A DNA stretch of 64,000 nt, from positions 1,065,001-1,129,000 of the forward strand of contig NC_003071.7 in the NCBI RefSeq assembly GCF_000001735.4, written 5' to 3'. Each line of letters starts with the position of its first letter. The first letter of the stretch is position 1. Of this stretch, positions 1 through 12,079 are shown in pieces. Below the pieces are notes generated by a model. The model searched no databases, was not told the origin of the DNA, and saw only the letters and a program-made list of their open reading frames with translations. The DNA comes from Arabidopsis thaliana (taxonomy: Eukaryota; Streptophyta; Magnoliopsida; Brassicales; Brassicaceae). The position numbers were made by a program, and so were the translations under genes.

Positions 1-94
1 AGATTTTGATCCTTCAGGCAATAATGGTGCTCCGAGTTTGTTCATTTCAATCGCTCTCTCACTTGGTTTCTCCGTCGTCATTGCGTTTCTATAA
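1..94 (+). CDS. 3' end of a GPI-anchor-type protein (partial)
   Basis: Reading from base 2 gives 30 codons that end in TAA at 92-94. The peptide has a short polar start (DFDPSGNNGAPS) followed by a hydrophobic tail that runs to the stop. A small-residue site followed by a terminal hydrophobic stretch is the usual GPI-attachment signal. In this position of Arabidopsis chromosome 2 I would expect a small X8-domain (carbohydrate-binding, plasmodesmal callose-binding-like) protein, but the X8 domain itself lies left of the window, so the family is inference. The start and upstream exons are not visible. Confidence 0.6.
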   Translation, partial: DFDPSGNNGAPSLFISIALSLGFSVVIAFL

Positions 95-1610
95 AAGGCT
101 AGTGAGTGATTAAGAAAGTGAGGCTGACGTTTTGGATGTATGGATGAGATTTTGTCACGTGTGAATGCAAGTTCTTTGAGGCAGACATCCATTTAGTGGT
201 TGGCTTTGTTGTTTAGGCTATTTTAATTTTATTTCATGTATGTAAGAAATGATCTAATGGAATCTTTCTATAAGTGTTTACATGCAGAGTAAATAGAACA
301 TGTAAACATAAGTAGAATGCAAACAATATATAGGAAGTGGTAGAGTTATGTCTAAGAGATGTTGTGGTGACTGGTGAGGCAAAAGTTTTATTTCGATATG
401 AACCTGACTTGATATTTTTTTTGTATCTATTCCAGCTTTGAATCATTAGAGACAAACTTATTATTCATGTTGTTCTATATCTTAAGTTTGAAAAAACATA
501 TAAACCTCAAATCAAATTTAAATATTAGATTAGCGGTTTTAAAACAAGACCAAAGATTTCATACATATACGTGCTAACTATTAGGGCTATTCTCTCATAT
601 TGGAAGTTAAGTATGATTTTAATCTTCATTCATTGCCAATTATTTTGAGTTGGAAGCCCACAATCTAATATGATATCAAAGCCCGAACATATCGAGATCA
701 GTGGTTAGAAAAACCATCATTTCGGAGAGACGTTTTAGGATAATGTCCCACATTAGAAGTTGAGTAAAATATAAAGTGATATATATATAAGATATGAGTC
801 TCTCCACTTATTAACAATTGATTTTGAGTTGGAAGCCCACATTCTAATACTAACGTACACCTAAATACTTTCTATATCAAAAAATCAAGGTTACTAAAAC
901 TTATTAACACACAATTTAGTAATTTACTCATAATAAGCCCACATATAAATCAAACCTATAGAGTGAAAAAATTTACGGGTCGGATTTGCAATATTTGCAT
1001 CAAGATTTAAGATCATCAGCGTTGTTTTCACCGTATGTTAGTTATCTCGAAGATTTAGAGAATTATCACTGTTTTTATCTTCGATATTCAAATCGTTGTT
1101 TTCATTGTTATTATTCCTTAAATAATTGTTTCCACCAACAAAAATCTATATAAAAACAAAACATATTATAATTATATACTTTTTCATGATAAACTATTGT
1201 ATAATATAACTTATTTTATGATTTCTATCAAAAAATAAACCTTTTGTCCCACCATGTACCTTTAGTTCAATCCTAATTTACATATATATATATATATATA
1301 TGTATGTAATAAATTGGTACTAACTTGTCTAAGATATATTTTTTTCTTTTTTTTTTCAAGACTTAACTAGTAATCTCTATTGTATTTTTTTCATATTTAT
1401 AACAAGCTAATACAAATTATTTAGTTTGATACTGGAAAAATATAGTATTTGTTTAATATTTGAAGATTTGTTTTAAAAAAAAAGTTATAATGAAATATAA
1501 ATTTTGGAAGATTACTCCCACATCTAAAAAAATACGATCCATTGATTCTCCTCTATTCAACGGTTCGATATCAATTACACACACGAAGTTAAACTCTTCC
1601 CTCCCACACC
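95..1610. other. Intergenic, AT-rich, with a short direct repeat
   Basis: No gene is supported here. About 637-671 and 816-851 are near-identical direct copies sharing TTTTGAGTTGGAAGCCCAC, with a block between them of the type often seen in degraded retroelement ends. A (TA)n tract lies near 1280-1300. Confidence 0.5.
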
Positions 1611-1618
1611 TTATAAAA
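1611..1618 (+). promoter_or_regulatory. Probable TATA box of the SPFH gene
   Basis: TTATAAAA lies about 100 bases before the start codon at 1717, in a C-rich to T-rich leader. Position and sequence fit a plant core promoter; no other element was identified. Confidence 0.45.
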
Positions 1619-1716
1619 CCCTATACATGAAAAAAACCTTCATCTTGAAAAAACCCCTTTCCAAGTTTTGCAATTTCCACTGAACAGAAAACTTTCCCGG
1701 TTAAGCAAAATTCGCC

Positions 1717-3934
1717 ATGGATGCTCAACAACGGAGAACTGATATTCCTCGAGCACCACCGGTCGGAGAACCCGGTGGCGATATATCTTCGATTCTCATT
1801 GCTTTCGGTGTTTTCGCTGCAATCGCCGCCTTGGTATGATATCTCCTCTCTTCTCGTTTGATCTCTGTGTTCAGATTAGATACACGTATCATCACAAACT
1901 GAATCGGTTCTCTTAAATGTTTCATCTTTCGATTCTGAGTCAACCCTTTTCTAAATGTGTAAGCTTTGTATCTGAAGTTGACTTAAAGCTGATGACTTTG
2001 TATTCTTCTCGACCTAGATTTCACTTGTTTCTTTTTAGATTTTGGATTAGTGTAGTGTAATGTCACAAGTACACTTTTTTAAAACCTATTTGAGTGACAC
2101 AAAACTCTAAAGACACTCGCTTTGGGTTGTATTTGTTAAAGATTTTGTTTATGGAATGGACTATCATCAGGTTATGTTTCCCTCATCGTTGGTGCACCAA
2201 GTTCCTGAAGGTCACGTTGGAGCGTATTGGAGAGGTGGTGCTCTTCTAAATATAATCACAGAGCCAGGTATTTATGATCCCTTTTCGTAGTTTCATTGCG
2301 ATTTCATTCTTTTGTTAGTTGGAATTAACTTTTGTGTGTTTCAGGTTTTCATCTGAAGCTGCCTTTCATAACCAACTATGAGCCTGTTCAAGTTACTCTA
2401 CAGACAGATCAAGTGAGTTTTCTACCATAAAAAGCTTGGATGTGTTTAGATTGTAGTTTTTTTTACTAATTGATTCTCTACTCTTAGGTGAGGGATATAC
2501 CATGTGGTACCAAAGGAGGTGTCTTGATTACCTTTGAGAAGATAGAAGTAAGTGTCTTAAGATTTGCTTTTCTGCTGGCATCACCATTGCTTTTTTAATC
2601 TTAATTATATGTATTGATCAGATTAAACATGTTTACAGGTTGTTAATCGACTACGTAAGGATTTTGTTTATGACACTTTGCTTAACTATGGTGTGAACTA
2701 TGATAACACATGGATTTATGACAAGATTCATCATGAGATCAACCAGTTCTGTAGCTCTCATTCACTTCAGCAAGTCTACATTGACATCTTTGACCAGGTA
2801 CTTGACTATAATTTAAACATATAAACTTTTTGATCTTAACAGTTTGGAAGCTTAAGCTCATGTCATTGACTGGTTCATGTTTTTGATCCATATGGAGTGA
2901 CGTTTCCTTCCTCTTTTTAGGAAAACAGCAGTGATTAAAGCTTTCTTTAGATAGTTTTCTAATTGCGTCCAAAATCTGGAAAGTTTACGATGATTTCCGC
3001 TAATTCATTTGATCACATGTGTTTCAGATTGATGAACGAATGAAAGATGCTCTTCAAGCTGATTGTACACGTTATGCTCCAGGAATTGAGATTCTTAGTG
3101 TGCGTGTCACCAAGCCGAAAATTCCAGAGAGTGTAAGGCGTAACTTTGAGCAAATGGAAGAGGAACGTACCAAGGTAAATTCCTTTTGAACCTTGTCCTT
3201 GGCAATTCAATCTGCACTGGTTTGCTCATATCATCAATTCCGTTATAATGGACTCTGGACGCTTTAAGATTGCTTATACAATTGGAATGAATGATTTTGA
3301 AGGTCTTGATTGCTATTGAGAAACAAAGAGTTGCTGAGAAAGAGGCAGAGACAAAGAAAATAATGGCCATTAGTGAAGCTGAGAAGAACGCCAATGTAAG
3401 CAAGATTCTGATGCAACAGAAGTTGACTGAGAAAGACAGTTCAAGGAGAGAAGCTGATATCGAGAATCAGATGTACCTTGACCGTCAAAAGAGTCTCGCG
3501 GATGCAGATTACTACCGGTAATAGCCCGTCTTTTTTTCCCATTTAGTTTCCTTATGAATCAAACAAACAAAGAACATATACAGAATAAATGGCTCTAATG
3601 TTTAAATTTTTCCCCTGATCAATGTCCTTAGTGTACTGAGAGAAGCTGAAGCAAATAAGTTGAAGCTCACCCCTGAATTTCTTGAACTCAAATTCATCGA
3701 TGCCATTGCTCGTAACACCAAAATATTCTTCGGGGACAAGGTTTTACTCGACTCTATCTCATTTCTGAATTCACATATCTCGTGTCTTATCTCTGTTCTG
3801 CTGTTCTGAAGAAAGTATATCTCTTAACTGTGCAGGTACCTAACATGGTGTTGGATCAAAGGCTGCTTGGGAATTTCCTCAATCATTCGACAAAAGACAA
3901 AGATGGAAGCTTGGAAATGGCCACTGATACATAG
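1717..3934 (+). CDS. Erlin-like SPFH/Band 7/PHB protein, 356 aa
   Basis: Nine exons join in frame with GT-AG introns: 1717-1833, 2171-2267, 2345-2412, 2488-2547, 2639-2797, 3028-3174, 3303-3517, 3632-3740, 3836-3934. The N-terminus has one membrane segment (about residues 23-43). The SPFH/PHB domain follows ([14 protein letters not shown] through about residue 215), then a charged Glu/Lys-rich coiled coil (about 215-310) and a short polar tail. Single-pass N-terminal anchor plus SPFH plus coiled coil is the layout of erlins, which form large ring assemblies at the ER and act in lipid-raft organisation and ER-associated degradation in animals. Plant function is not shown by the sequence. It matches my memory of At2g03510. 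Confidence 0.95.
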
Positions 3935-4493
3935 ACTAGATGTTTCAGTCCCACAAAAACAAATTTTCTTTTGTTTTTATTGCATAACATAAAACACTTA
4001 TCAGTGAAATTTGGAAGCTTCTCCCGTAGCTTTCATTTAGTTGCAACCCAGTCTCCTAGTAACCATGTTTTTGTCTAAAAAGAAATCTCATTAAGACTAA
4101 GCTAATTCGGTGTAACACTTTAGCCATTTTATCAGATTCAATGCTCCACAAAATATTAAAAATGACTAAGAGATTCTCTGTCAGTTTGAGATTCAAAGTC
4201 CAAACATATCTGAGCTCATTTTGGTCTTATTAGGCTGAAAATGAATGTGTCTTGAAATCCTTCATTGACATTATCTTTTGATATACACATGTAACCCTCT
4301 CCATACAACCGTCAACAACACACATGCAAAAACAGAGAGAGGAAATGCAGGGTTGGCCAAACATTGTCCAAGAAGATCCGGTTTAGATAAACCGAGAATG
4401 CATCCAAAGCGGTGGGGTAAACCGGGTAAGAGGCAAAGTCCATAAATGTTACAAGAAAAGAAAGTGTTTTTGTGTTAAAGAAGAAGAGTAGAA
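3935..4493. other. 3' region of SPFH gene and UPS4 upstream region
   Basis: T-rich 3' UTR-like DNA directly after the stop, then the upstream region of UPS4. No other gene or repeat was seen. Confidence 0.5.
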
Positions 4494-6269
4494 ATGTATG
4501 TGGTTGAGAGCAAAGCAGGAGCTATAGGATGTATGATACTCTCATTGTGTTGTTTGGGAAGTTGGCCAGCGATTCTGACTCTATTGGAGAGAAGAGGTCG
4601 TCTTCCTCAACACACGTTTCTTGATTTCGCAACCGCGAATCTCTTGGCTGCAATCGTGATAGCATTTTCGCTCGGTGAGATTGGGAAAAGCACGTTTCTA
4701 AAACCTGACTTTACCACTCAGCTACCTCAGGTTTGGTTCGTTCTATATACTTCTTGAGATTCCTGATAAAGTTTATACGAACTTGATTGGTAATATGAGG
4801 TTTTTTACAGGATAATTGGCCGTCGGTATTGCTTGCAGTCGCAGGCGGTGTGCTTCTTAGCATCGGGAATTTAGCGACTCAATACGCTTTTGCGTTTGTC
4901 GGTTTATCGGTTACTGAAGTTATAACCGCAAGCATTACCGTCGTCATTGGTATACTTCCTTTGGTTTGTGATGAATCAAAAACTTATGTTTCTATGGTTT
5001 CTTGCGTATCACGGTTGAATTTTATAGGTACAACATTGAATTATTTCTTGGACAACAAGATAAACAAAGCCGAGATCCTCTTCCCTGGCGTAGGTTGCTT
5101 CTTGATCGCTGTTTTCCTAGGCGCTGCGGTTCATGCTTCTAATGCAGCTGATGTCAAAGAGAAACTCAAGTCTTTACCTAGCGAGTATAAAGCTGAGACA
5201 AACTAAGATGTTGCTCTTTCTTTTGCCTTTGTTCCATGTTTTAAAAATGTTTTAACAAAACTCTGATCTTTTTCAGAGATTTATATTCTTCTATTGAAAA
5301 TGGTGAAGACAAGCCTGAAATAGGTAAAACCTATATATATATTGATTTGTGTGAAGATATATGCAAAGCAAAGGAATGAAAATTCAGTTAAAATTAGAAA
5401 CTTTTGGTGGAACTTTGATCAAAGTTGTGATGTTTTCTTGTTTGTTCTTACCATGAACAGAGAAAACTGATGTCGAATCTCAAGAGAAACTCGCGGAAAA
5501 GGCGAAAGCAGGGACGGCAGGATTCTATGTAGAGCTAGAGAACAAAAGAGCAATCAAGGTTCAATTACAATGACCAAGAGAAAAACCTTTAGCAAGATTA
5601 CGTAGCAAAGGAGAGTATACAACTACTCTCGGTGCTTAAAACCTCATCAATGCGCAGGTCTTTGGAAAAAGCATAATGATCGGACTATTCATAACGCTGT
5701 TCGCGGGAATCAGCCTTTCTCTATTCTCTCCTGCATTCAACTTGGCAACAAACGATCAATGGAGTACATTGCCAAAAGGCGTACCTAAGCTCGTTGTCTA
5801 TACCGCCTTTTTCTACTTCTCAATCGCGGGTTTTCTCATTTCTTTGATTCTAAACCTCATCTTTCTTTACCGGCCAATGGTAGGCTTAGCGAGATCATCG
5901 CTTAAGAAGTATATATATGACTCCAAAGGTAGAGGTTGGGCGGTTTTCGCTGGATTCTTGTGCGGGTTTGGTAACGGTTTGCAGTTCATGGGAGGTCAAG
6001 CCGCTGGATACGCGGCTGCAGACTCTGTCCAGGTTATTTTTTGCTTCTTCAAATTTAGTAATCTCAAAGTTTACATTTTGGTTTTTGCAAGTACATGAGC
6101 TCTGTTTTTGGTTTAGGCACTTCCTCTTGTAAGCACATTTTGGGGTATAGTTTTGTTCGGAGAGTATCGAAAATCGTCGAAGCGAACTTATGCCCTTTTA
6201 GTTAGCATGTTGGCCATGTTTGTGGCGGCCGTAGCTATTCTTATGGCCTCTTCCGGTCACCGGAAATGA
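4494..6269 (+). CDS. UPS4: Ureide permease 4, 401 aa
   Basis: Seven exons join in frame: 4494-4730, 4811-4949, 5028-5184, 5277-5323, 5461-5558, 5658-6032, 6117-6269. The start MYVVESKAGAIGCMI and the motifs GRLPQHT, VGLSVTEVITAS, LNYFLD, FNLATNDQW and FGNGLQFMGGQAAGYAAAD are shared with the three other family members here. The family is plasma-membrane proton-coupled transport of allantoin, uracil and related nucleobase breakdown products, with about ten membrane helices and a long cytosolic loop; exons 4-5 encode that loop. It has an extra loop exon compared with UPS2 and UPS1, and its membrane part is the most divergent of the four. It is first in a head-to-tail pair with UPS2, only about 680 bases apart. 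Substrate preference cannot be read from sequence. Confidence 0.93.
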
Positions 6270-6950
6270 TGATCTTATCATAGTTGTATTATACATGTAA
6301 GATTATAAGTGAATGAAGAATATATGTTCTGTTTCAAAAATGTTATGTTTTTTCATTCTAATTGGAGAAACATAATTTTTTCGTTTCGTCTCTACTTAAA
6401 TGAATATTCAATGAAAGAAAGGAGAAAGAAAAAGAAATGTTAGGTACTTGTCTTTTTCCAGAATTAATTTCTCTAGTATAAACGAAAATATTAGAAAGGT
6501 CAAAAAGTATCCAAAGATTGGAACCTCACTATGAAGATTCCAAGGCAAATCAAAAATTTTGTATATCAATTTGAGTCAATGTTCAGTATCTTTACATTCT
6601 CTGGACAAAAGATCTAAAAGATATGTGGTGGAAACTCTCTTGAACTTATTTGCAGAAGTGATATTATCCTCTGTTCTTGCAGAACCTAGCAAAGGTAGTG
6701 TCTTTTTCATATACCTATTTTGGATGATTTGGTTCTACTTATCTTTTAAATCTCAAACTCTCTTGTCATGAATAGTTTATGGACATATGTATCTTCCATC
6801 AACATGAGAAACAATCAAGAATCTTCTCTAGTCTTATGTGGATTGTTTATCTGCTTTTAAGGATTAGATAATTCTGAAATTCTCCAAGCATATCTTTTGC
6901 CTAAACCAACATTTTTGCTTGCAGGGCTGATCCATTTAGAGCCCGAGAAT
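6270..6950. other. UPS4-UPS2 spacer with UPS2 leader
   Basis: AT-rich spacer. A good acceptor (GCTTGCAG at 6917-6924) lies 26 bases before the UPS2 start, with a possible donor near 6694 (AAAG/GTAGTG), so UPS2 probably has a leader intron. An in-frame upstream ATG at 6897 lies inside that intron. Confidence 0.45.
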
Positions 6951-8522
6951 ATGTATCTAGTGGAGAGCAAAGGAGGTGCCATAGCTTGTATGCTTTTAGC
7001 CTTACTATCTCTAGGGACTTGGCCAGCAGTTTTAACACTTTTAGAGAGACGTGGCCGTCTTCCTCAACACACCTATCTTGATTACTCCATCACTAACTTG
7101 TTGGCTGCTATTATTATAGCTTTCACTTTTGGTCAAATTGGGTCTACAAAACCCGATAGCCCAAACTTCATCACTCAGCTTGCTCAAGTATACTTAAATC
7201 ACTTTTGGAGATACATGCAAAGAGAAAGTTATAATTTGTTGTTGAGAAACCACTTATTTTGTAGGATAATTGGCCGTCTGTTATGTTTGCAATGGCGGGC
7301 GGTATCGTGCTTAGCCTCGGGAATCTATCAACTCAATATGCATGGGCTTTAGTAGGCTTATCAGTTACAGAAGTCATCACATCAAGCATCACTGTAGTCA
7401 TAGGTTAGATCATGAAGTTATATACTTTGGTTTGAAAGTGGTTAGTTTACAATTCTTGTTTTCTAACTTTCAGGCTCAACCTTGAACTATTTCTTGGATG
7501 ATAAGATCAACAAAGCCGAGATCCTTTTCCCCGGTGTGGCCTGTTTCTTGATCGCGGTTTGTCTTGGTTCAGCAGTTCATAGATCCAATGCAGACGATAA
7601 CAAGGCCAAGCTAAGAGACTTTGAAACGGCTAAGCAAGAGTAATCAAGATTCAGTCTCTCACTTTATTTTCCTAAACAATCTGTTTTCTTACTAATATCC
7701 CAATCTTGTCTCATCCAGAGCTTCAGGTCCATCTACCGAAATAGGAACAAACTCATCAAAAGACCTGGAGACTAATGTTACGACAAAACCTAAAGAAGGG
7801 ACAGCAAGATTTCTTATAGAGCTTGAGAACACAAGAGCCATAAAGGTAATGGTTTCTTCAAGTCCATATACTTTGAGAAGTTGTTAAAATTCATTCTTTA
7901 AAATTGCAGGTGTTCGGAAAACGAAAGATAATCGGACTAGCGATTACTTTCTTCGCAGGTCTTTGTTTCTCCCTCTTCTCTCCAGCATTTAACTTAGCCA
8001 CTAACGATCAATGGAACAGATTGAAACAAGGAGTGCCAAAGCTAGTCGTTTACACAGCATTCTTCTACTTCTCTGTTTCTTGTTTTATCATTGCATTGAT
8101 ACTCAACGTTGTATTCCTCTACTATCCTGTTCTTGGTCTTCCAAAATCTTCTTTTAAAGCTTACTTAAATGACTGGAATGGTCGTTACTGGGCCTTTTTG
8201 GCGGGGTTTCTTTGCGGTTTTGGAAACGGTCTTCAGTTTATGGGCGGTCAAGCCGCAGGATACGCGGCTGCTGACTCCGTTCAGGTTCATATATTCACAT
8301 TTCTTTCAAAATATTTTGGCAAAATTCAAGAATCAATCTTTATGGTTTTGAGTATTTTGTGTCTTATAGGCTCTTCCACTTGTGAGTACATTTTGGGGAG
8401 TGGTTTTGTTTGGAGAATACAGAAGATCGTCACGGAAAACTTATCTACTTCTCTTCTGTATGTTGTTTATGTTCATTTCAGCTGTTGCAGTTCTCATGGC
8501 TTCTTCTGGACATAGAAAGTAA
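6951..8522 (+). CDS. UPS2: Ureide permease 2, 398 aa
   Basis: Six exons join in frame: 6951-7187, 7265-7403, 7474-7639, 7719-7845, 7910-8284, 8370-8522. The protein starts MYLVESKGGAIACMLL, contains the family motifs listed for UPS4, and ends ASSGHRK. Members of this family are plasma-membrane importers of uracil, allantoin and related compounds; UPS2 in Arabidopsis is known for high-affinity uracil transport. The cytosolic loop (residues about 170-225) is the least conserved part. Exon boundaries and lengths of exons 1, 2, 5 and 6 are the same as in UPS4, which shows tandem duplication. I chose the ATG at 6951 because the upstream in-frame ATG is intronic. A LINE fragment has inserted about 220 bases downstream. 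Confidence 0.95.
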
Positions 8523-8728
8523 AAACTCAATAGATATAAAAATGTAAATTAGTTTGTCTATTTTTCATAAAATGAATATAGTTTACATGTATCACTTGTC
8601 ATGAGTCTAGATAATAGTTGTTTGTCACTTTTTTTAACTTTCAATCGTGAGATAAACTCTTTTTATCAAAAATGAAATGACCAAAAAGTCTCTGAAGATG
8701 ACACACGCTTTAGAATTTCCATATAGGT

Positions 8729-9663
8729 GAAAGAGAAGTAGCCACCGGAGATAGAGGGATGATTGATATGGGGATAAGCAGAACGTCGACAGTTTTGGAG
8801 GCTTGGACAAACCGTAGACGGAGACGGCACCGTGTGGACTGTCTTAGATCAATGGAAGAAATGTTGGCTCTGAAACGGAATAGCAGAACGAATGAGCAAG
8901 ACAGAGTACTCTGGAAAGGAAAGAATGGTGTGTTCCGGCCAACGTTGTCTACCAAGGACACTTGGAATCACACACGCACAACGGCGAACAAGGTTTCTTG
9001 GCACAAAAGGGTCTAATTTGCGCAAGCTACACCGAAACATGCGTTTTGCATGTGGTTAGCGGTTCACAATAGGCTCTCCACGGGGGATAGGATGCTTCAA
9101 TGGAATAGCGGGGTCAATGCAACGTGTGTCTTATGTAACCATGAGCTTGAAACCAGAGATCACATTTTCTTTTCATGTGGCTATGCAAAAGAAATATGGG
9201 AACCTCTGGCCAAGAATCTTTTCAGATCGAACTACTCAACGGACTGGCTGGCATTCTATCATCACTTGTGTTTCTAATCAGTGGCGGGACAAGGTCGATG
9301 GCTTACTTGCTAGATACGTGTTGCAGGCAACGATATATACCATTTGGCGGGAACGTAACGAGCGCAAACATGGCACTGGTCTCAACTCAGCTAATCGACT
9401 TATCAAATGGATTGATCGACACATTCGCAATCAACTTTCGGTTCTTAAAATCAGTGGAGATCATCGATATAACAAGGGTCTCCAAGTATGGTTCACATCA
9501 AGAGGGATAAACTGAGAAAAGTTCTTATGATTTCTCATTCAAATTCTTAACTTACTATCAAAAATAGTTGCACAAACTGTAAAAATGTTATGTTTTCTTT
9601 TTGAATCTAATTTAATATTAAATTCAAAAAACAAAAAAAAGAAAAGAAAGAGAAGTAGCCACC
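8729..9663 (+). mobile_element. 5'-truncated LINE with 18-bp target duplication
   Basis: The insertion occupies 8747-9645. GAAAGAGAAGTAGCCACC occurs at 8729-8746 and again at 9646-9663, an exact 18-base target-site duplication. The element ends in an A-rich tail (9625-9645), so it lies on the plus strand. Its coding remnant is the C-terminus of the LINE polyprotein. Lacking any reverse transcriptase core, it is dead on arrival. Confidence 0.92.
8759..9515 (+). pseudogene. LINE reverse-transcriptase zinc-binding (zf-RVT) remnant
   Basis: Frame 2 reads LWKGKNGVFRPT, then WHKRV, a TAA at 9014-9016 where the family has Trp (VWFAQ), then CMWLAVHNRLSTGDRMLQW and the zinc knuckle CVLC...HIFFSC (Cys-x2-Cys, His-x4-Cys), which identifies the zf-RVT domain. 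Around 9270-9300 the reading moves to frame 3 (LLARYVLQATIYTIWRERN) and ends with TGA at 9513-9515. So there is at least one nonsense codon and one frameshift. The start of the element lacks the endonuclease and polymerase domains. Confidence 0.85.
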
Positions 9664-10839
9664 CACATGTACGATCTCTATACTATTATTTGTGCAATGT
9701 TGTTAGCAAAATAACCAAATGTTATTTGCCATTGAAAAATATTTCAGTTCGCATTTAATTACTCTTATTTAAAATGACAAAAATTATATATTCCATACAT
9801 TCAAAGTCATTATTTAATTTTACAAACTATTGAAGCATAGCAGATCCCATGTATAATGGCATAAAACAACAAACATCTATAACGTTCTTTAAACCAAAAT
9901 TGATATCCATAAATAATTTACAGATATTTGAGTTTTATGTGAAAAAATAAATATTAAGCATTCATATATGATAAATTCGAAAATGCGTTGTTGCTATATT
10001 AAAGAAACAATTTAGTGAAATAAAATTATTGTTAAGTTTAAATTTATTATATTAAAGATTTCACACTATCTTCTAAAACAATATAGACTAAAATATATGC
10101 AAACCGTTTACTGTATATTTTACATTCAATAATTTAGAAAATAATTTCTATATATATAATAGCAATACTTGAATGTGTATACTGTTTTATATGGATATTT
10201 ATTATTGTTTTATAAACTTATTCAATATTTGATTTGTTTTGTTTTTTCTTTCGAAAAAACATATATGAATATGATCCAACGGATTTTAACATTAGATGGA
10301 TTACTGTAAGATCGTCAAATTTAGTGATCTGATTGCGGGATTACATTGGAGTATGACACAATAAATTTAATATATAAAATTATGCTTTTAAATTTTGTGA
10401 TTGATGTGATAGACGTGATGCTTTGAAACTAGGAGGACACTTGTGTTTATATGTCTACGAATCTAATTCATTTTGATGTTATATTCTACACAGATATCAC
10501 ATATGTATTTGAAGCCTCTACTTACGGTTGGCTCAATGCTGCCTAGTGGACTACTCTATTTAACAACCATTACCTATTCAATGCAGTTAACAGATAAATC
10601 CCCGTCCATAGACAAAACAAAAAATAAGAATTTGACAAAAATAGATTAGAATTATAAATAAACAAAACCAAGATAGCTAGATGATTTGTTGTGAAATAAG
10701 ATTAAACAGCGCAAATAACAAGCACAATGAAAAGGGAATGATACACTCATTAGATTTTCATGTGACTCCTTTCCTTTTAATGAGAATGCCGGAAATAGAA
10801 GGGATGGTGCGTGTGGTTGCATGTTTCTTATTATTATTA
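9664..10839. other. Intergenic, very AT-rich
   Basis: No coding sequence, RNA or bounded repeat could be supported. A 72-codon open frame at 10681-10899 runs across a Helitron terminus and is not a gene. Confidence 0.5.
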
Positions 10840-11418
10840 CTAGGTGATCATCCGCGCTACGCCGCAGTCTTTCGGATTATTTTGTATCGTTTAATTTAAA
10901 TAATTTTATTTATCTAATCATTCACTAATACAATAAGAAATTATTTTTAGTATTAAAATATATTTTTTCTAACAACATTCTCAATATTTCATCATACACA
11001 TAATTCATAAACAACGTTCACTTTAAACCAATTTAACAGAAGTTAGTCTTCGATTCTAGAAATCTAAGAATTTGATGATGAAGCTTCGTACGTATTATGC
11101 ACCTTCGGAGATTTATTATATAAATATCAATTTAAGATAATAACCTACTCAAATCATTAATTAATCCACGATTATTATATACTCATACTTTGAGTTTGGA
11201 TTACAAAAAAAAATCATTTTTTTTAATATCAATTTTTTTAAATATGTAAAAATAAATAATATGTAAAATTAAATAATAAATATATCATTAACCTATAAAT
11301 TAGAAGTTGAAGAGCTTTTATTAATTATTTAATAGACACATGGCAAATACTAAAGTGATGATGTGTCAATCATATGGAGAGAGTTGGCCAACTTTCATAT
11401 ATATGATTTGGCAAAAGA
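10840..11418 (-). mobile_element. Non-autonomous Helitron (copy A), 579 bp
   Basis: Read on the minus strand it starts with TC after an A (plus-strand end 11418, next base T) and ends with CTAG before T (plus-strand 10840-10843, preceding base A). A GC-rich hairpin remnant (about 10851-10866) lies just inside the 3' end. TC start, hairpin, CTRR end and insertion between A and T are Helitron hallmarks. The 5' 60 bases, including TATGAAAGTTGGCCAA, match copy B at 61468-62502. It carries no Rep/helicase. Confidence 0.7.
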
Positions 11419-12079
11419 TCTCAAAATCTAGATTCTCTATTTTTGTAGGGAAACAATTTTTTTCATAATCTTCAAAGGGTTTAAAAAGCAATTTTGGAAG
11501 AATTAAAACCACTTTGAAAACCACAACTATTCAAAACCATAATTTCCTTGGAAAAATAAAGATTTTCATAAAAACCTCAAAACCATGGTTTTTAGTTTCT
11601 TTTAGAAACTTGGAGAAATCACTAGAAAACTAGTTTCCCAAAATTTTAAATAAAAAAATCATTTTTTAGAAATCTTTGTAAAAACTACCTTGGTCCATTG
11701 GTTAACCAAGTATTAAATAATTTTTCTAGACCTAGAGGACCGCTTAAAACTAGTAAAACATTGAATGCCAATTGTGTGAAAGAAAACCCATTCCATGCTT
11801 TGCTCTCAATGGATATATAACCATGATTCATTTGAACATGTGATTTGCTTTCCTCCATATAATACTGAGGACATCGAATTGTCATGTCATTGTCACATCC
11901 ATATGAGTCAGGAGACTTATTAGAGTCCAACCATTTGCATTCAATTATTGTTAGTAGCAGAGACCCCATCATCACTTTCACGCTCTACATCTACGCTTAC
12001 AAAAACACTCTTCTTATCTTCTTCTCATCGTCTTCACTCATCTCTAACGTTTCTTTCTATCTCTAATCCAAGCAACAAT
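11419..12079. other. CXE7 upstream region
   Basis: AT-rich to about 11680, then a less AT-rich block. A 98-codon minus-strand frame at 11685-11981 has no recognisable family. The last 100 bases are C/T-rich and look like the CXE7 leader. The Helitron ends about 660 bases before the gene. Confidence 0.4.

Noticed and set aside
11685-11981. 98-codon minus-strand open frame upstream of CXE7
   Set aside because: No recognisable domain, no promoter or splice context; it overlaps the likely CXE7 leader.
11948-12079. Longer N-terminus for CXE7
   Set aside because: The extra 44 residues are Ser/Thr/Leu-rich leader-like sequence, and family members start at the MDS-type position.
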